Shown: one piece after another, positions 32,260-42,613 of the stretch
How the letters are laid out: every line of letters begins with the position of its first letter
Position numbering within the stretch: position 1 is the stretch's first letter
Assembly: GCA_963576475.1 (NCBI GenBank)
Contig: OY754973.1
Span: 12,584,253-12,648,252, forward strand
Length of the DNA: 64,000 nucleotides
From: Molanna angustata
Lineage: Eukaryota; Arthropoda; Insecta; Trichoptera; Molannidae
Direction of reading: 5' to 3'
Position numbers and translations under genes: made by a program
The notes under the pieces: model-generated
The model's database searches: none
The model's input: the letters and a program-made list of their open reading frames with translations, nothing else
Told to the model about the DNA's origin: nothing

Positions 32260-32404
32260 ATCATATTATGAAGTATGAATGGTACGAACAAAGATTTTAT
32301 ATAACTATCCATAATGTTGCATATGGATCAATTTCAATATAACAAAAGTCTTATTTTGAATCATATTATGAAGAATGAATGGTACGAACAAATATTTTAT
32401 ATAA
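32062..32404 (+). repeat. 100/143-bp tandem repeat inside the Harbinger, left part
   Basis: Units start CTATCCATAACGTTGCATATG at 32062, 32162 and 32305, with lengths of about 100, 143 and 100 bp. The longer form has an extra TAAAATACAAATAATCCACA block. The array continues at 40726 after the Helitron-like insertion. Confidence 0.88.
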
Positions 32405-32547
32405 CTAGTTGCATGTAACACATGAGATCCAACTGTCGATAGCGATAGTATGTATAGTTGAAGAATATGTACCAAACTATAAACCCATAGATACAAATTA
32501 TTGAATATTTTCAGATATTTTGTTTTCTATACAACATATGTAGGTAT

Positions 32548-33319
32548 TGTTATGAATCAAAATTAGAATATTAAACTTCGCAGTAGGAACCCAAGTAGTA
32601 TAAAATAATTTTAATATAGATACCTTTATTCAAATAATTTGAATAAAGAAGTAAATTTAATAAATCATAAATAAACAAAAGTTTTTCCAATGAAGAAAAT
32701 TCTGACAGATGCTGGTGGTTTTTCCTCTTGTGGTGGGAGCTGTCAGATTCGAAGTGAAAAATATGTATTTTTCCTGTTTTATAGAAATTGTTATACAAAA
32801 GTAGGCGTTTAAAAATAGCGCAACTTTATAAGTGTCTGGACGATTGAAGACTGATGTAGGTCTTTTCTTTTTTCTTCGTTCCTGGTTTTGCCTTATTGGC
32901 CAATGGCACTCGTATGTATTTGTGGAAATCGCCGAGTGACCGAAGTTGTTGCTGGTAATCCTAGCCAGCCTGACGAGACTTGGTGAGTCGAAATGTCAAA
33001 GACACATACTATATGTATGGAAATTGTTATAAGATACTTTTTGTGATAAAATTGTGTAATTTTGTACATTTGTTTAAAGACAGAATTAAATTGAAATTAC
33101 TATTTGCAATTGTTTGATTGTGCAATGATACCTTCTGATATTTGAATAAAGAATAATTAATATGGGCACGGCATGACGGAGGGATCCAAGGACATCACGG
33201 CCTACTAATCAATTAACAAATTATTTAAATTCCCTGAAGGGCTTGGGTTCAGACCAGAGAACCCACCCGATATCTGTGCCAAAGACTTTTCATATTTTTG
33301 TGCAAGTCGGCGTATAACA
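32548..33319 (+). repeat. 5' LTR (772 bp)
   Basis: Starts TGTTATGAATC and ends GGCGTATAACA, giving 6-bp inverted ends TGTTAT/ATAACA. It differs from the 3' LTR by one base seen by eye (GATGCTGGTGG here, GATGATGGTGG there). AATAAA motifs near 33144 could serve polyadenylation. It should contain the element's promoter, but I cannot place a TATA box with confidence. Confidence 0.96.
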
Positions 33320-33322
33320 AAA

Positions 33323-33340
33323 TGGTGCTGTGAATACCAG
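33323..33340 (+). promoter_or_regulatory. Candidate tRNA primer-binding site
   Basis: TGGTGCTGTGAATACCAG begins three bases after the 5' LTR with the TGG expected to pair with a tRNA CCA end. Position and first bases fit. The matching tRNA was not identified. Confidence 0.6.
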
Positions 33341-33519
33341 GATTCAAATATCGCGGATTTTTTTTGATTTTGTGTTGCTGACTTTGTAACTTTGTTTTGT
33401 GATGATTTCGTATGTATATGAATATGTATGTACCTATATTATTTTGTGTTTAATTGTGCATTTTTTTGTGTAGGTACTTTGTATTTAAAATAACTTTGTT
33501 ACATCTTTTTTTCTATAAA

Positions 33520-36500
33520 ATGGATTCTGTCCGGGATTCTATGAGTGTGAAGATTCAGAACGTGGCCAAGTGTACCAAAGAAGAATTATTTTGGGAGTTA
33601 AAAATGAGAAAAATAAAACCAGCTAAACACATTAGAGAAATGCGCGCTCAGGCTACCCGATTCAATGTAGCATTGTCAGATTTTAAAGACGAATCAGATT
33701 CGGAGGAATTTATAAGAAAAGAAAAAAAGTCACGTGACGTGGTGAAATCTTGCTCGGTTAAAAGATGTGATTGCGTTACGTATCCAGCAAACTTTCATAC
33801 CTGGAATGTAACTTTTGCCGGAAAAACGGATCCGCGTGAATTTGTTGTAAGATTGAAAGAATTGTCTAAGTCGCGGGGTATATCTTTAGATAGGGTAGTT
33901 CAGGGTTTACCCGAACTTTTGACTGAATCAGCATTGTGTTGGTTCAGATCAATCAATTCTGATCGTGATTCTTCTTTATCGTGGGATAATTTTGAGGAGT
34001 TGTTTTTTTCTCATTTTGGCAACGAGCAAGACGAGTTTAGGAAGAAGTTAGAAATTTATAATTCAAAACAATTAACACTGGAATCGGGAACAGATTTTGT
34101 GTTACGAAATATGTATGTTAACAGGTCATTGAATGATCAATTGGCTGAAAAAGAATTTTTAAATTGTATAAAAAGAGGGCTCCATTCAAAATATGCCCCA
34201 ATATTAGCGATTCAAAATTTTGAATCTGTAGAATCATTATTAAAATGTCTTAAGCAATTTGATATTTACGACGTCCCGTTAGAAGCTCCTCAGATTGTAA
34301 GAGAAACTAAAAACACTATCGGTTATGCAGAACATAGACCCAGCACTCCATCACGTGAAATTGCGATACCTGCGTATAGAAACTACGATATTAAATGTTA
34401 TTTTTGTAACAAAAGTGGACACATTCAGCGAAATTGTTTTTTGCGACAGCGAAGTTTACAGACGTCTAGCGATAATCGTAGGCAACAACCTGAGATAGAG
34501 TTTGCTTCGGAAAAAGAAAGGCATAACGCTATAGATTTACCTAGAGTGTCTTCTTTCCCAGAAATTCGTGACATAAATGAGGATAGAAGGCCCAATGAGA
34601 CATCTTGGGGTAGTAAGTCAAAGGAAAATGATAATTTATTATCAGTTCGTCGCGAATCAAAAGGATACAATCAAGAACAGTCACTTTTAAGGAATAAAAG
34701 AAATTCAAAAAAACTTGTAAGCGGTCGGCCACCATCGGATATCTGTAAAAATGAATGGAAGAGCTGGCTGGAAATGGTTGAAAAATTTCAGAAAAATTTT
34801 AAAACACAAAAGTTAATAAATAATATTTGCAACATACCAAAGGGTGACGCGCGTCCTTATGTAAACTTTCAGATTCAGAACCAATATTTTACTGGTCTTC
34901 TTGACAGTGGCGCATCGGCCAATTGTATTAGTGAGGCAGTTTTTTGTAAATTTTTAAATAAATATTTTCCTCGCACAGATAATTCAGTAGAAATGTATTC
35001 GTTTAATCAGTTGGTTACGACCTCAAAAGGCTTGGCAGTCATGCCAGTTACATTTAAAGGTCGGACCGTAGAATTGGAGTTTCATATAGTTGATGGATTA
35101 TTTGCTGATTTTTTGCTGGGCATTCCGTTTTGGCGCTATTTTGAAATAGCCTTGGAAGTTTTTAACTTGGCTCAGGTTGATGAGGAAACGGTCATCGATA
35201 TGGGTTTTTTTGAGCCAAAAATAAGCGAGGATACTAAAGTCCCCACGATTCCGGATGTTTTGGAAGAACAATCAGTTAATAAAAAGCTTACCATCATGCA
35301 TACTATATGTATGGATATGTACCGTTTAATAAAGAACCGTGAGCCTTTTATTTCGTTGAAGAAAACGGACAAAACGTATTTATATCTAGATGAAATGATC
35401 ACGAGGGCTATTCTTGAATTAGATCAAATTGACCTTGAAGGAAATGAAGATGTTAGAAATTATCGAAGATCCGCTGTGAAATGGTTGGAGGAAATTGCTT
35501 CTAAGTTGGAGAGCAAAACGACAGAAGTTGTTGTAGAACCAAAAGAGAAAACGACGGAAATTACTGATAAAACTAATGTAACAAACTTCGTTGAATCTAT
35601 GGGAAAGTCAAATGAAGAAAATCTACCTTCACCCGAAAAGAAGAGCGTTGATAGTCAAGAAAAAGAAACGGAAGCTGTTTTGATCAACCCAAGAGAGGAG
35701 TTTTCGCAAATTCACGTTTTATCTAATTTGGAGACTCTAAGTGTAGAACAGCGAGATGAATTATCAAAAGTATACTCAATGTTTGAAGATATTTCATATG
35801 AAAAGAGAGGATTGGGATGTACAAATTTAGTGCAACATAACATCGTTACCGAGGGCCCTCCTATCAAACAGAGATACTATCCTCTTTCGCCCGTCCGGCA
35901 AGCTTTAGTGGAAAAAGAACTAGACGAAATGTTGGAATTGGGTGTTGTTAGACCCTCACGATCTGCATGGTCAAATCCTGTCATTATGGTTCCCAAACGC
36001 GATGGAACACTAAGATTATGTATTGACAGTCGAAAACTAAATGCAGTTACGAAGAAGGATTCTTATCCATTACCTTATATAAACACGATTTTAGCCAATT
36101 TAGGGCGCGGGAAATACATTTCTTCAGTAGATTTATCAAAGGCATTTTGGCAGATTCCTTTGACTCCCGAGTCCTGCGAAAAGACAGCTTTCAGCATACA
36201 ATCAAGGGGACTGTTTGAATTTGTTCGTCTTGCGTTTGGATTAACTTGCGCACCCCAGGAGCTTCAAAGAACGATGGATATGTTGTTTGGACCTGAATTC
36301 AATGGGCAAGTATTCGTATACTTGGATGACCTGATCATTGTGTCAGAAAGTTTTGAAGAACACATGGATCTATTAAAAAGTGTTGCTAATAAATTACGTG
36401 AAGCTGGGTTTACAGTGAATTTGAAAAAATCTGAATTTGTAAGAAAAGAACTTAGATATTTAGGTTACATAGTGGATGAAAAAGGTTTGAGGACGGATCC

Positions 36501-38409
36501 CGCTAAAATAGAAAGTATACAAAACTTCCCAACACCAAATAATTCAAAAGAACTAAAAGGTTTTTTGGGGCTATGCTCATATTACAGGAGATTTATCGAG
36601 AATTTTGCTGATTTAGCGGCACCTCTCACAAAATTAACTGGAAAAAGGGGTAACATTTCAAATTTCGTTTGGTCTTCCATAGCAGAGGATGCTTTTAATG
36701 GACTCAAAAAGGCTATGGTAACCGCTCCGGTCTTAGCTTCACCCAACTTTACAGAACCATTCATTATTCATTGTGATGCATCGAGTTATGGAATTGGTGG
36801 CATACTCACACAGATATTGGAAGGATCTGAACATCCAATAGCATATTTCTCCCGTTCCTTGAAGAAACACGAAAAGAATTATGGCACAACTGAGAAAGAA
36901 ATGTTAGCCGTAATTGAATCTGTAGAGCATTTTAGAGGCTACGTAGAAGGATCGGCTTTCACGATAGTCACGGATCATTCTAGCCTCCGTTGGCTAACTA
37001 CCTTGGAAAACCCTAGTGGACGATTGGCTAGGTGGGCGACCAGATTGTCGCAATTTAATTTTAATATAATACACAGGAAAGGCTCTGAGCACGTGGCTCC
37101 AGACGCGCTCTCCCGGATACGGCCTGTTGAAATAGATGTTCTTGAAATAGATCCCTTTGTAAATGATGAGTGGTACCACATGATACGTCGAGGATGCAAA
37201 GAAAATCCGCAAAGATTTAAAAATTATCAAATTATGGAAGACCAGTTGTACCGATTTTGCAAAAGCGATTGCGCTTTGCTAGAACCCTATCAATGGAAAC
37301 AAGTTATACCACAACCACTTCGCAACGAACTTATTTTCCGAATACATGAATCTGAAACATCCTGCCATCCTGGCGTATTTAAAACAGTCAAAAAGTTACA
37401 GAAAACTTATTTCTGGCCAGGTATGTATAGAGATGTTAAACGAGTGGTTGGTAGATGCAAAGTTTGCAAGGCATATAAACATTCTACTTCTGCGCCATTG
37501 GGACTAATGTCCAATCCAAAATTGGTAGATAGGCCAATGAAGATGTTAAGCATAGATCTAATAGGACCATTACCGCGAAGTTATTCTGGACATGTTTTCA
37601 TCCTAAGTTGCGTAGACGTGTTTTCTAAATATGTATGGGCATTTTCGTTACGCAAGGCCACTGCAGCCGCTGTAGTAAAATGTTTGGAGCAAGAAATATT
37701 TTTGCCATGGGGTGTGCCAAAAGTGATAGTATCTGATAATGGAAAGCAATTCGCTTCCAAAGAATACCGGTCTTTATTGAAAAAGTATGATGTGCCTGTA
37801 ACATTTTTAAATCCTTACTATCATCCACAGAATAATGTAGTAGAGAGTTTTAATAAGACTATAGAGACTATGTTGGCCATTAAAATTAATGAGGATCAAC
37901 GAAACTGGACCAAGAATTTGAGAGCGGTCACAAGCGCGATGAATAATATGGTAAATGTTACCACTAATTACTCACCTTATTTCTTGATGCACGGTAGAGA
38001 ACACGTAATGAACGGATCGTTGCATAGAGACACTGTTAATGAAAATAGTGAACCCGAGAGCAATATTAAAGAAACTTCTAGAAAACCATATGCAGGAAAA
38101 CTTAAAGAACTAGCACAAATTTATGATGAGGTGCAGGACCAGCTTCTTTTATCTTTTCAGAACTCGTCAAAGCAATACAATTTAAGAAGAAAACATGTAG
38201 TATACCAGGTAGGAGACAAAGTATGGAGACGAAATCATTGTCAATCTGACGCCTTAAAGTATTTCTCTCATAAATTAGCACCACGGTTCGTCCAAAATGT
38301 AATTGTGGAAAAGAAATCTGATGTAGTTTATGTACTTAGTGATATGGACGGAAAGATATCGGGCAGTTATCATGTAAAAGATTTGATCAAAATAGAATCA
38401 CAAGACTAG
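33520..38409 (+). CDS. gag-pol: Gag-Pol polyprotein of the Ty3/gypsy element
   Basis: A single uninterrupted frame. I prefer the ATG at 33520 (AAAATGG, 1,629 codons) over the upstream ATG at 33454, whose extra 22 residues look like chance leader. Residues below are numbered from 33454. A capsid-type gag region is followed by a CCHC zinc knuckle at 315-328 (CYFCNKSGHIQRNC). Aspartic protease LLDSGASANC has its Asp at 484. In the reverse transcriptase SSVDLSKAFW (Asp 893) precedes YLDD at 956-959. RNase H has Asp 1108, Glu 1149 and Asp 1174. Integrase has an H2C2 finger near 1298-1335 and catalytic Asp 1368, Asp 1428 and Glu 1464, the D,D-35-E spacing. All catalytic residues are present. No chromodomain or env is seen. 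It makes the particle, copies the RNA and integrates the DNA; gag and pol fused in one frame implies processing by its own protease. Confidence 0.96.
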   Translation: MDSVRDSMSVKIQNVAKCTKEELFWELKMRKIKPAKHIREMRAQATRFNVALSDFKDESDSEEFIRKEKKSRDVVKSCSVKRCDCVTYPANFHTWNVTFAGKTDPREFVVRLKELSKSRGISLDRVVQGLPELLTESALCWFRSINSDRDSSLSWDNFEELFFSHFGNEQDEFRKKLEIYNSKQLTLESGTDFVLRNMYVNRSLNDQLAEKEFLNCIKRGLHSKYAPILAIQNFESVESLLKCLKQFDIYDVPLEAPQIVRETKNTIGYAEHRPSTPSREIAIPAYRNYDIKCYFCNKSGHIQRNCFLRQRSLQTSSDNRRQQPEIEFASEKERHNAIDLPRVSSFPEIRDINEDRRPNETSWGSKSKENDNLLSVRRESKGYNQEQSLLRNKRNSKKLVSGRPPSDICKNEWKSWLEMVEKFQKNFKTQKLINNICNIPKGDARPYVNFQIQNQYFTGLLDSGASANCISEAVFCKFLNKYFPRTDNSVEMYSFNQLVTTSKGLAVMPVTFKGRTVELEFHIVDGLFADFLLGIPFWRYFEIALEVFNLAQVDEETVIDMGFFEPKISEDTKVPTIPDVLEEQSVNKKLTIMHTICMDMYRLIKNREPFISLKKTDKTYLYLDEMITRAILELDQIDLEGNEDVRNYRRSAVKWLEEIASKLESKTTEVVVEPKEKTTEITDKTNVTNFVESMGKSNEENLPSPEKKSVDSQEKETEAVLINPREEFSQIHVLSNLETLSVEQRDELSKVYSMFEDISYEKRGLGCTNLVQHNIVTEGPPIKQRYYPLSPVRQALVEKELDEMLELGVVRPSRSAWSNPVIMVPKRDGTLRLCIDSRKLNAVTKKDSYPLPYINTILANLGRGKYISSVDLSKAFWQIPLTPESCEKTAFSIQSRGLFEFVRLAFGLTCAPQELQRTMDMLFGPEFNGQVFVYLDDLIIVSESFEEHMDLLKSVANKLREAGFTVNLKKSEFVRKELRYLGYIVDEKGLRTDPAKIESIQNFPTPNNSKELKGFLGLCSYYRRFIENFADLAAPLTKLTGKRGNISNFVWSSIAEDAFNGLKKAMVTAPVLASPNFTEPFIIHCDASSYGIGGILTQILEGSEHPIAYFSRSLKKHEKNYGTTEKEMLAVIESVEHFRGYVEGSAFTIVTDHSSLRWLTTLENPSGRLARWATRLSQFNFNIIHRKGSEHVAPDALSRIRPVEIDVLEIDPFVNDEWYHMIRRGCKENPQRFKNYQIMEDQLYRFCKSDCALLEPYQWKQVIPQPLRNELIFRIHESETSCHPGVFKTVKKLQKTYFWPGMYRDVKRVVGRCKVCKAYKHSTSAPLGLMSNPKLVDRPMKMLSIDLIGPLPRSYSGHVFILSCVDVFSKYVWAFSLRKATAAAVVKCLEQEIFLPWGVPKVIVSDNGKQFASKEYRSLLKKYDVPVTFLNPYYHPQNNVVESFNKTIETMLAIKINEDQRNWTKNLRAVTSAMNNMVNVTTNYSPYFLMHGREHVMNGSLHRDTVNENSEPESNIKETSRKPYAGKLKELAQIYDEVQDQLLLSFQNSSKQYNLRRKHVVYQVGDKVWRRNHCQSDALKYFSHKLAPRFVQNVIVEKKSDVVYVLSDMDGKISGSYHVKDLIKIESQD

Positions 38410-39056
38410 AAAAGTAGGTGCCTAATACTTGCTATGATTTTGGCGAATTAATGATTTGGTTAAATAAAATGAGGACATTAATTTCTTTTTGGGTATTGTA
38501 TTATGACGTCATAAAGTTAGATTTAGGAGAAATTATAATGAATCCTTGGAGTGTTCTGAATGTTCACATCTCAACAGTGAGAAGCTTGTAAAAGTACCTA
38601 TTCTGTGTAAAATCGTATTGCTCATATTTGAGGTGTAAATAATTTTTGTGTTGTGAATAATTTTTGAGTTGTAATTAAGAACGTTTATTGGAAATTATAT
38701 TTGTATTGTGTTTAATTGATAAATTTATTATGTTAAATGTGTAAGTTGTTGATTTTAATTGCTGAATCTCAAATGTTAATTGTTAAGAGTTTTATGTAAA
38801 ATATTTGTCTTGTTATGTTAGGTTATATTTTGTTTAAGCTTCATTTAATTGAATTATGTTAAATGTGTAAGTTGTTTCTTTTATTGCTGAATTAAAATGT
38901 TTATTGATAAGAGTTCTATGTAAAATATTTGTCTTGTTATGTAAGGTTATATTTTGTGTAAGCTTCAATTAATGGGGTGACCATAAGTTTTTAGGAATGG
39001 GGTGACCCTAATAAAAATTAAAATATTTCTGTTGATAAAATTTTAATTTTTCTGTG
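38410..39056 (+). other. 3' untranslated region with a ~125-bp internal direct repeat
   Basis: No frame follows pol. A segment from TTATGTTAAATGTGTAAGTTG near 38727 to AAGCTTCATTTAATTG near 38852 is repeated imperfectly at about 38853-38974. GGGGTGACC occurs twice near 38974 and 38999. It may hold packaging or RNA-processing signals, which is inference. Confidence 0.75.
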
Positions 39057-39070
39057 ACAAGGGAGGTAAA
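39057..39070 (+). promoter_or_regulatory. Polypurine tract
   Basis: CAAGGGAGGTAAA ends immediately before the TG of the 3' LTR. Position and purine content fit the plus-strand primer; one T interrupts it. Confidence 0.75.
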
Positions 39071-39842
39071 TGTTATGAATCAAAATTAGAATATTAAACT
39101 TCGCAGTAGGAACCCAAGTAGTATAAAATAATTTTAATATAGATACCTTTATTCAAATAATTTGAATAAAGAAGTAAATTTAATAAATCATAAATAAACA
39201 AAAGTTTTTCCAATGAAGAAAATTCTGACAGATGATGGTGGTTTTTCCTCTTGTGGTGGGAGCTGTCAGATTCGAAGTGAAAAATATGTATTTTTCCTGT
39301 TTTATAGAAATTGTTATACAAAAGTAGGCGTTTAAAAATAGCGCAACTTTATAAGTGTCTGGACGATTGAAGACTGATGTAGGTCTTTTCTTTTTTCTTC
39401 GTTCCTGGTTTTGCCTTATTGGCCAATGGCACTCGTATGTATTTGTGGAAATCGCCGAGTGACCGAAGTTGTTGCTGGTAATCCTAGCCAGCCTGACGAG
39501 ACTTGGTGAGTCGAAATGTCAAAGACACATACTATATGTATGGAAATTGTTATAAGATACTTTTTGTGATAAAATTGTGTAATTTTGTACATTTGTTTAA
39601 AGACAGAATTAAATTGAAATTACTATTTGCAATTGTTTGATTGTGCAATGATACCTTCTGATATTTGAATAAAGAATAATTAATATGGGCACGGCATGAC
39701 GGAGGGATCCAAGGACATCACGGCCTACTAATCAATTAACAAATTATTTAAATTCCCTGAAGGGCTTGGGTTCAGACCAGAGAACCCACCCGATATCTGT
39801 GCCAAAGACTTTTCATATTTTTGTGCAAGTCGGCGTATAACA
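39071..39842 (+). repeat. 3' LTR (772 bp)
   Basis: Same length and ends as the 5' LTR with one substitution. Followed by GTAT, the target duplication, and then by the resumed Helitron-like copy F (GTATGTCAAGATAGG). Confidence 0.96.
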
Positions 39843-40725
39843 GTATGTATGTCAAGATAGGATAGTATGGAAGAAGATCCTTATTCCTACCCAGAATATG
39901 CAAATTGCATGATGGTATGTATGTATGTTTGGAGATGAAGTAACAAACTATTAAGTCTTCTTACATATTGTGTATAGGCGACTGCCATACAAAATGTATG
40001 AAGCGATGTCGTCACTAAATTCAATTTTTAAAAAAATTGTTTAAAAAAAATTGAGATCTTCTACTACAATGTTAATATTTTTTATAGAAAATTAAATTAT
40101 CTAGTTGGGGTGTTTCGGCTTTTTTCGATAATTGTAAAAGTTTTGGAAATATAGGCAGTTAAACTCATAAATTTATCATAAAAAAAATATTTTTCTTAAT
40201 AAAAAATGTTTGAGAAACCCTGGAATTTTTTTGAAAAAACTAATTTGAGATTTTGTATTTGTCTATGTTTGTACCAATTTTCAGCGTTCTACCGTTTATG
40301 GTTTCTGAGATATATGGAAAAATAAAATAAAAATTCAAAAGTTGATAACCCCTGACTGAAACAAAAATTCAAAATTCCGAGTATAAAAGTTTTGTAGGCC
40401 TGTAACTGTTTATATATTCTGAAATTTTAGGCTCTGTAAATTGAGCGGATCAAAAGTTATAAGGGGGGGACGGACACACAGACACACACACACACAGACA
40501 CACACACAGACACACAGACACACGAAATGTTCTACTCCGAATTCTGAGTAAATCCGTGTATGGAACATATATGCTGCGAAGCCTCTAAGTTGGTGTTTTT
40601 TGACTTCAAAGTTGGAAAATCCATGAAAAAAGTAGACCTCTCCATACAATTCTCGCGTATTCTGGCTTGATACATTGTCGATATGTTAAGAGAACAAAGT
40701 TCTCCTGAACAAATCGACAGTTGGA

Positions 40726-40918
40726 CTATCCATAACGTTGCATATGGATCTATAAAAAAATTAAATAAAATACAAATAATCCACAACGATATCAATTTCA
40801 ATATAACAAAAGTCTTATTTTGAATCATATTATGAAGTATGAATGGTACGAACAAAGATTTTATATAACTATCCATAACGTTGCATATGGATCTATAAAC
40901 AAATAAAATAAAATACAA
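40726..40918 (+). repeat. 100/143-bp tandem repeat inside the Harbinger, right part
   Basis: Continuation of the array at 32062-32404: a 143-bp unit at 40726-40868 and a partial unit from 40869. It marks the precise site at which copy F entered. Confidence 0.88.
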
Positions 40919-41056
40919 AGTTCAATTTGTAAGATATTTGTGCACTCCAGATCATTCTTTCAATAAAAAATATCCCAATAATGATAATGTATAAAATTAT
41001 TTACATCTCTCAGCACTACTCTAAAGGCGGAGCCTCACAGCAATGTTTATGGTGCT

Positions 41057-42302
41057 TCAAGTAAAGTTTATTTCTATGAAACGCTGTCTAACATGATTTC
41101 CTCTTGAATTATTTTGGATCTGTATGTTTGCCACGGGAACATTTTGGTTTGGTTCAGCGTCATTTGGAAAATCCATGTCTCTGTGTTGGATACCAATGTT
41201 ATGTAGTACCGCACAAGAGGCAATTATTGTTGTTGTTGTTGATAGTTTTGTTGCTAATTTTTTTGACAACACAGGAAACCTCCTTTTCCAAATGCCAAAA
41301 GCCCTTTCCACAGAATTCCGTGTTGATTTGTGCGCTCTGTTGTAGCGCATTTCAGGTTGTGTTGCAGGGTTTAGTAATGGCGTAAATAAGTATGGTAGCT
41401 GGGGGTAACCATTATCGCCCAGCACAATACCAGGCAGAATACCATTCTCAAGGCGAACCATCAAACTACTGTTGTGGAGAATTCTGCTGTCGTGGGTTGA
41501 TCCTGGCCACCTGATTACAATATCCATGATTTGACTGTCTGGACCTGTAACCGCTTGCACATTCAAAGACATCCACCCCTTGCGATTTCTGAACATCTCA
41601 GCATTTTCACCTCCTGGACTTATTATGGGAATATGCGTACAGTCAATACAACCAATAACTCCAGGAAAGCCAGCCATTTGAAAATATTGTATATGATGAT
41701 CTGCTGGTTGTGCGGGAAATTTTATAAACTGACCCAATTTTTCATTCAATGCTTTTGAAACATCTCTTATTATATTAGATACAGTTGGTTGGCTGACCTT
41801 GAGGGTATCACCTATTACGATCTGGAAAATAAAAAAAAACAGATATTACTAAAATGTCAGATATATGCAGTGATAGGTATGTTAACCTACCATAACATAT
41901 CACTGGTTTATGTTATATAGATTTATATTATAGATCAATAGCCTGTTTTATATTATAGATTTATAACAGGAAAAATAAAACGTAAGAATTATAAAACAAA
42001 TGGCGTTTTACCTGAAAGCTGCCAGTAGCGTAAAACCGTAATGCTACAAGCAGTTTCATCATTGGTGATATTGTGGAACCTCTAGGATCTGTAGATAATT
42101 GCGGCTCCAAAAGAGGGAAAATTGTATTTTTAATGGTGTTTTTTCTAAAACGAAATCGCTTCGAAAACTCGTCATCCGTATAAAACATGAAGGGGTCTTC
42201 GCGATTCCGAAAAAGTCGAGGAATTCGCGGGTAAGGATTTTCATTCACGTAATTAATGAATGATTCAAAATTATTTGTTTCTAAATAAGATGCACTGTTC
42301 AT
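41057..42302 (-). CDS. HARBI1-like: PIF/Harbinger (HARBI1-like) transposase, two exons
   Basis: Exon 1 is 42302-42012 (97 codons, MNSASYLETN to ATGSFQ). The 190-bp intron 42011-41822 starts GTAAAAC and ends TTTTCCAG. Exon 2 is 41821-41057 (254 codons plus stop), beginning IVIGDTLKVSQPTVSNIIRD, a helix-turn-helix region. Phase is 0 at the junction. The joined protein has 351 residues, close to the roughly 350 of HARBI1. DDE residues are Asp 157 (GCIDCTHI), Asp 208 (RWPGSTHDSRI) and Glu 269 (NSVERAFGIWKRRFP), with LGDNGYP between the last two. It should cut and insert the element with a 3-bp TWA duplication, helped by the Myb-like partner. No break is seen, so it may be functional. Confidence 0.93.
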
Positions 42303-42404
42303 TTTGATTTAAGTAAAAAGCACAAATAAAAAGTACCGGTACCGTACGTCAAATGTCAAAGTAGACAAATGTGAAATTCGTCCATTTCTATATGCGTCTC
42401 TTTT

Positions 42405-42413
42405 CTTTATATA
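42405..42413 (-). promoter_or_regulatory. Candidate TATA box of the Harbinger transposase
   Basis: The minus strand reads TATATAAAG about 105 bases upstream of the transposase ATG at 42302, inside the Harbinger right end. Start-site evidence is absent. Confidence 0.45.
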
Positions 42414-42429
42414 GCTCTGTCTCCTTCTC

Positions 42430-42613
42430 TCTCTCTTGAGAACGGTCTCAAGACAGGGGGGTAGCTGTCTCGAAGCGATCTCGGCGCTTCTATACATTTC
42501 GAGAACGGTCTTGAGACCAAGCTCAGTGACTTTTGCATCTTTAATACCATTTTGGTTGAGAACGTGGTCTCAAGACCAGTCTCAAGCTGGAGAACGATTC
42601 TCTGATATGGGCC
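42430..42613. repeat. Harbinger right terminus with subterminal repeats
   Basis: Three copies of GAGAACGGTCTCAAGAC-like sequence lie near 42439, 42500 and 42558, and the terminus ends ATATGGGCC before TTA. The left end has matching CTCAAGACCGTTCTCC near 31602 and CTCAAGACCGTCTTGAG near 31627. These are candidate binding sites for the transposase and Myb-like protein. Confidence 0.75.

Larger units (their letters stand above)
32548..39842 (+). mobile_element. Ty3/gypsy LTR retrotransposon, apparently complete
   Basis: 7,295 bp with 772-bp LTRs (TGTTAT...ATAACA), TSD GTAT at 32544-32547 and 39843-39846, a primer-binding-site candidate, one gag-pol frame and a purine tract before the 3' LTR. 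The domain order protease, RT, RNase H, integrase is that of Ty3/gypsy (Metaviridae-type) elements. No env frame follows pol. One LTR mismatch and an undamaged long frame point to very recent insertion and possible activity. Confidence 0.96.
32405..40725 (-). mobile_element. Helitron-like copy F, split by the gypsy retrotransposon
   Basis: Minus-strand copy: CTAG end at 32405-32408, inverted repeat CCAACTGTCGATAGCG at about 32430, then interrupted at 32547. It resumes at 39843 and runs to TTGGA at 40725. It sits between repeat units of the Harbinger, joining TTTTATATAA to CTATCCATAAC when removed. The microsatellite is at about 40470-40523. It is inside the Harbinger, which is itself inside copy E of the same family. 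Confidence 0.88.
31580..42613. mobile_element. PIF/Harbinger transposon with two genes, carrying nested insertions
   Basis: The TSD is TTA. Termini TGCCCAAAT and, on the opposite strand, GGCCCATAT open imperfect inverted repeats of about 85 bp. Subterminal repeats of CTCAAGACCGTTCTC lie near both ends and are plausible transposase-binding sites. A Myb/SANT-like frame runs inward from the left and a HARBI1-like transposase inward from the right, the usual convergent two-gene plan. Without the Helitron-like and gypsy insertions the element is about 2.7 kb. It may be able to move, but the Myb-like gene looks incomplete and the left terminus has T where the right has G. Confidence 0.92.

Noticed and set aside
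33454..33519. Upstream in-frame ATG of gag-pol
   Set aside because: The 22 extra residues are hydrophobic and unlike gag; the ATG at 33520 has the better context. Not excluded.
34425..38284. Minus-strand frames opposite gag-pol
   Set aside because: Shadows of the long plus-strand coding frame with no domains of their own.
40532..40918. 128-codon minus-strand frame
   Set aside because: A chance fusion of the Harbinger internal repeat with the end of Helitron-like copy F across an insertion junction.
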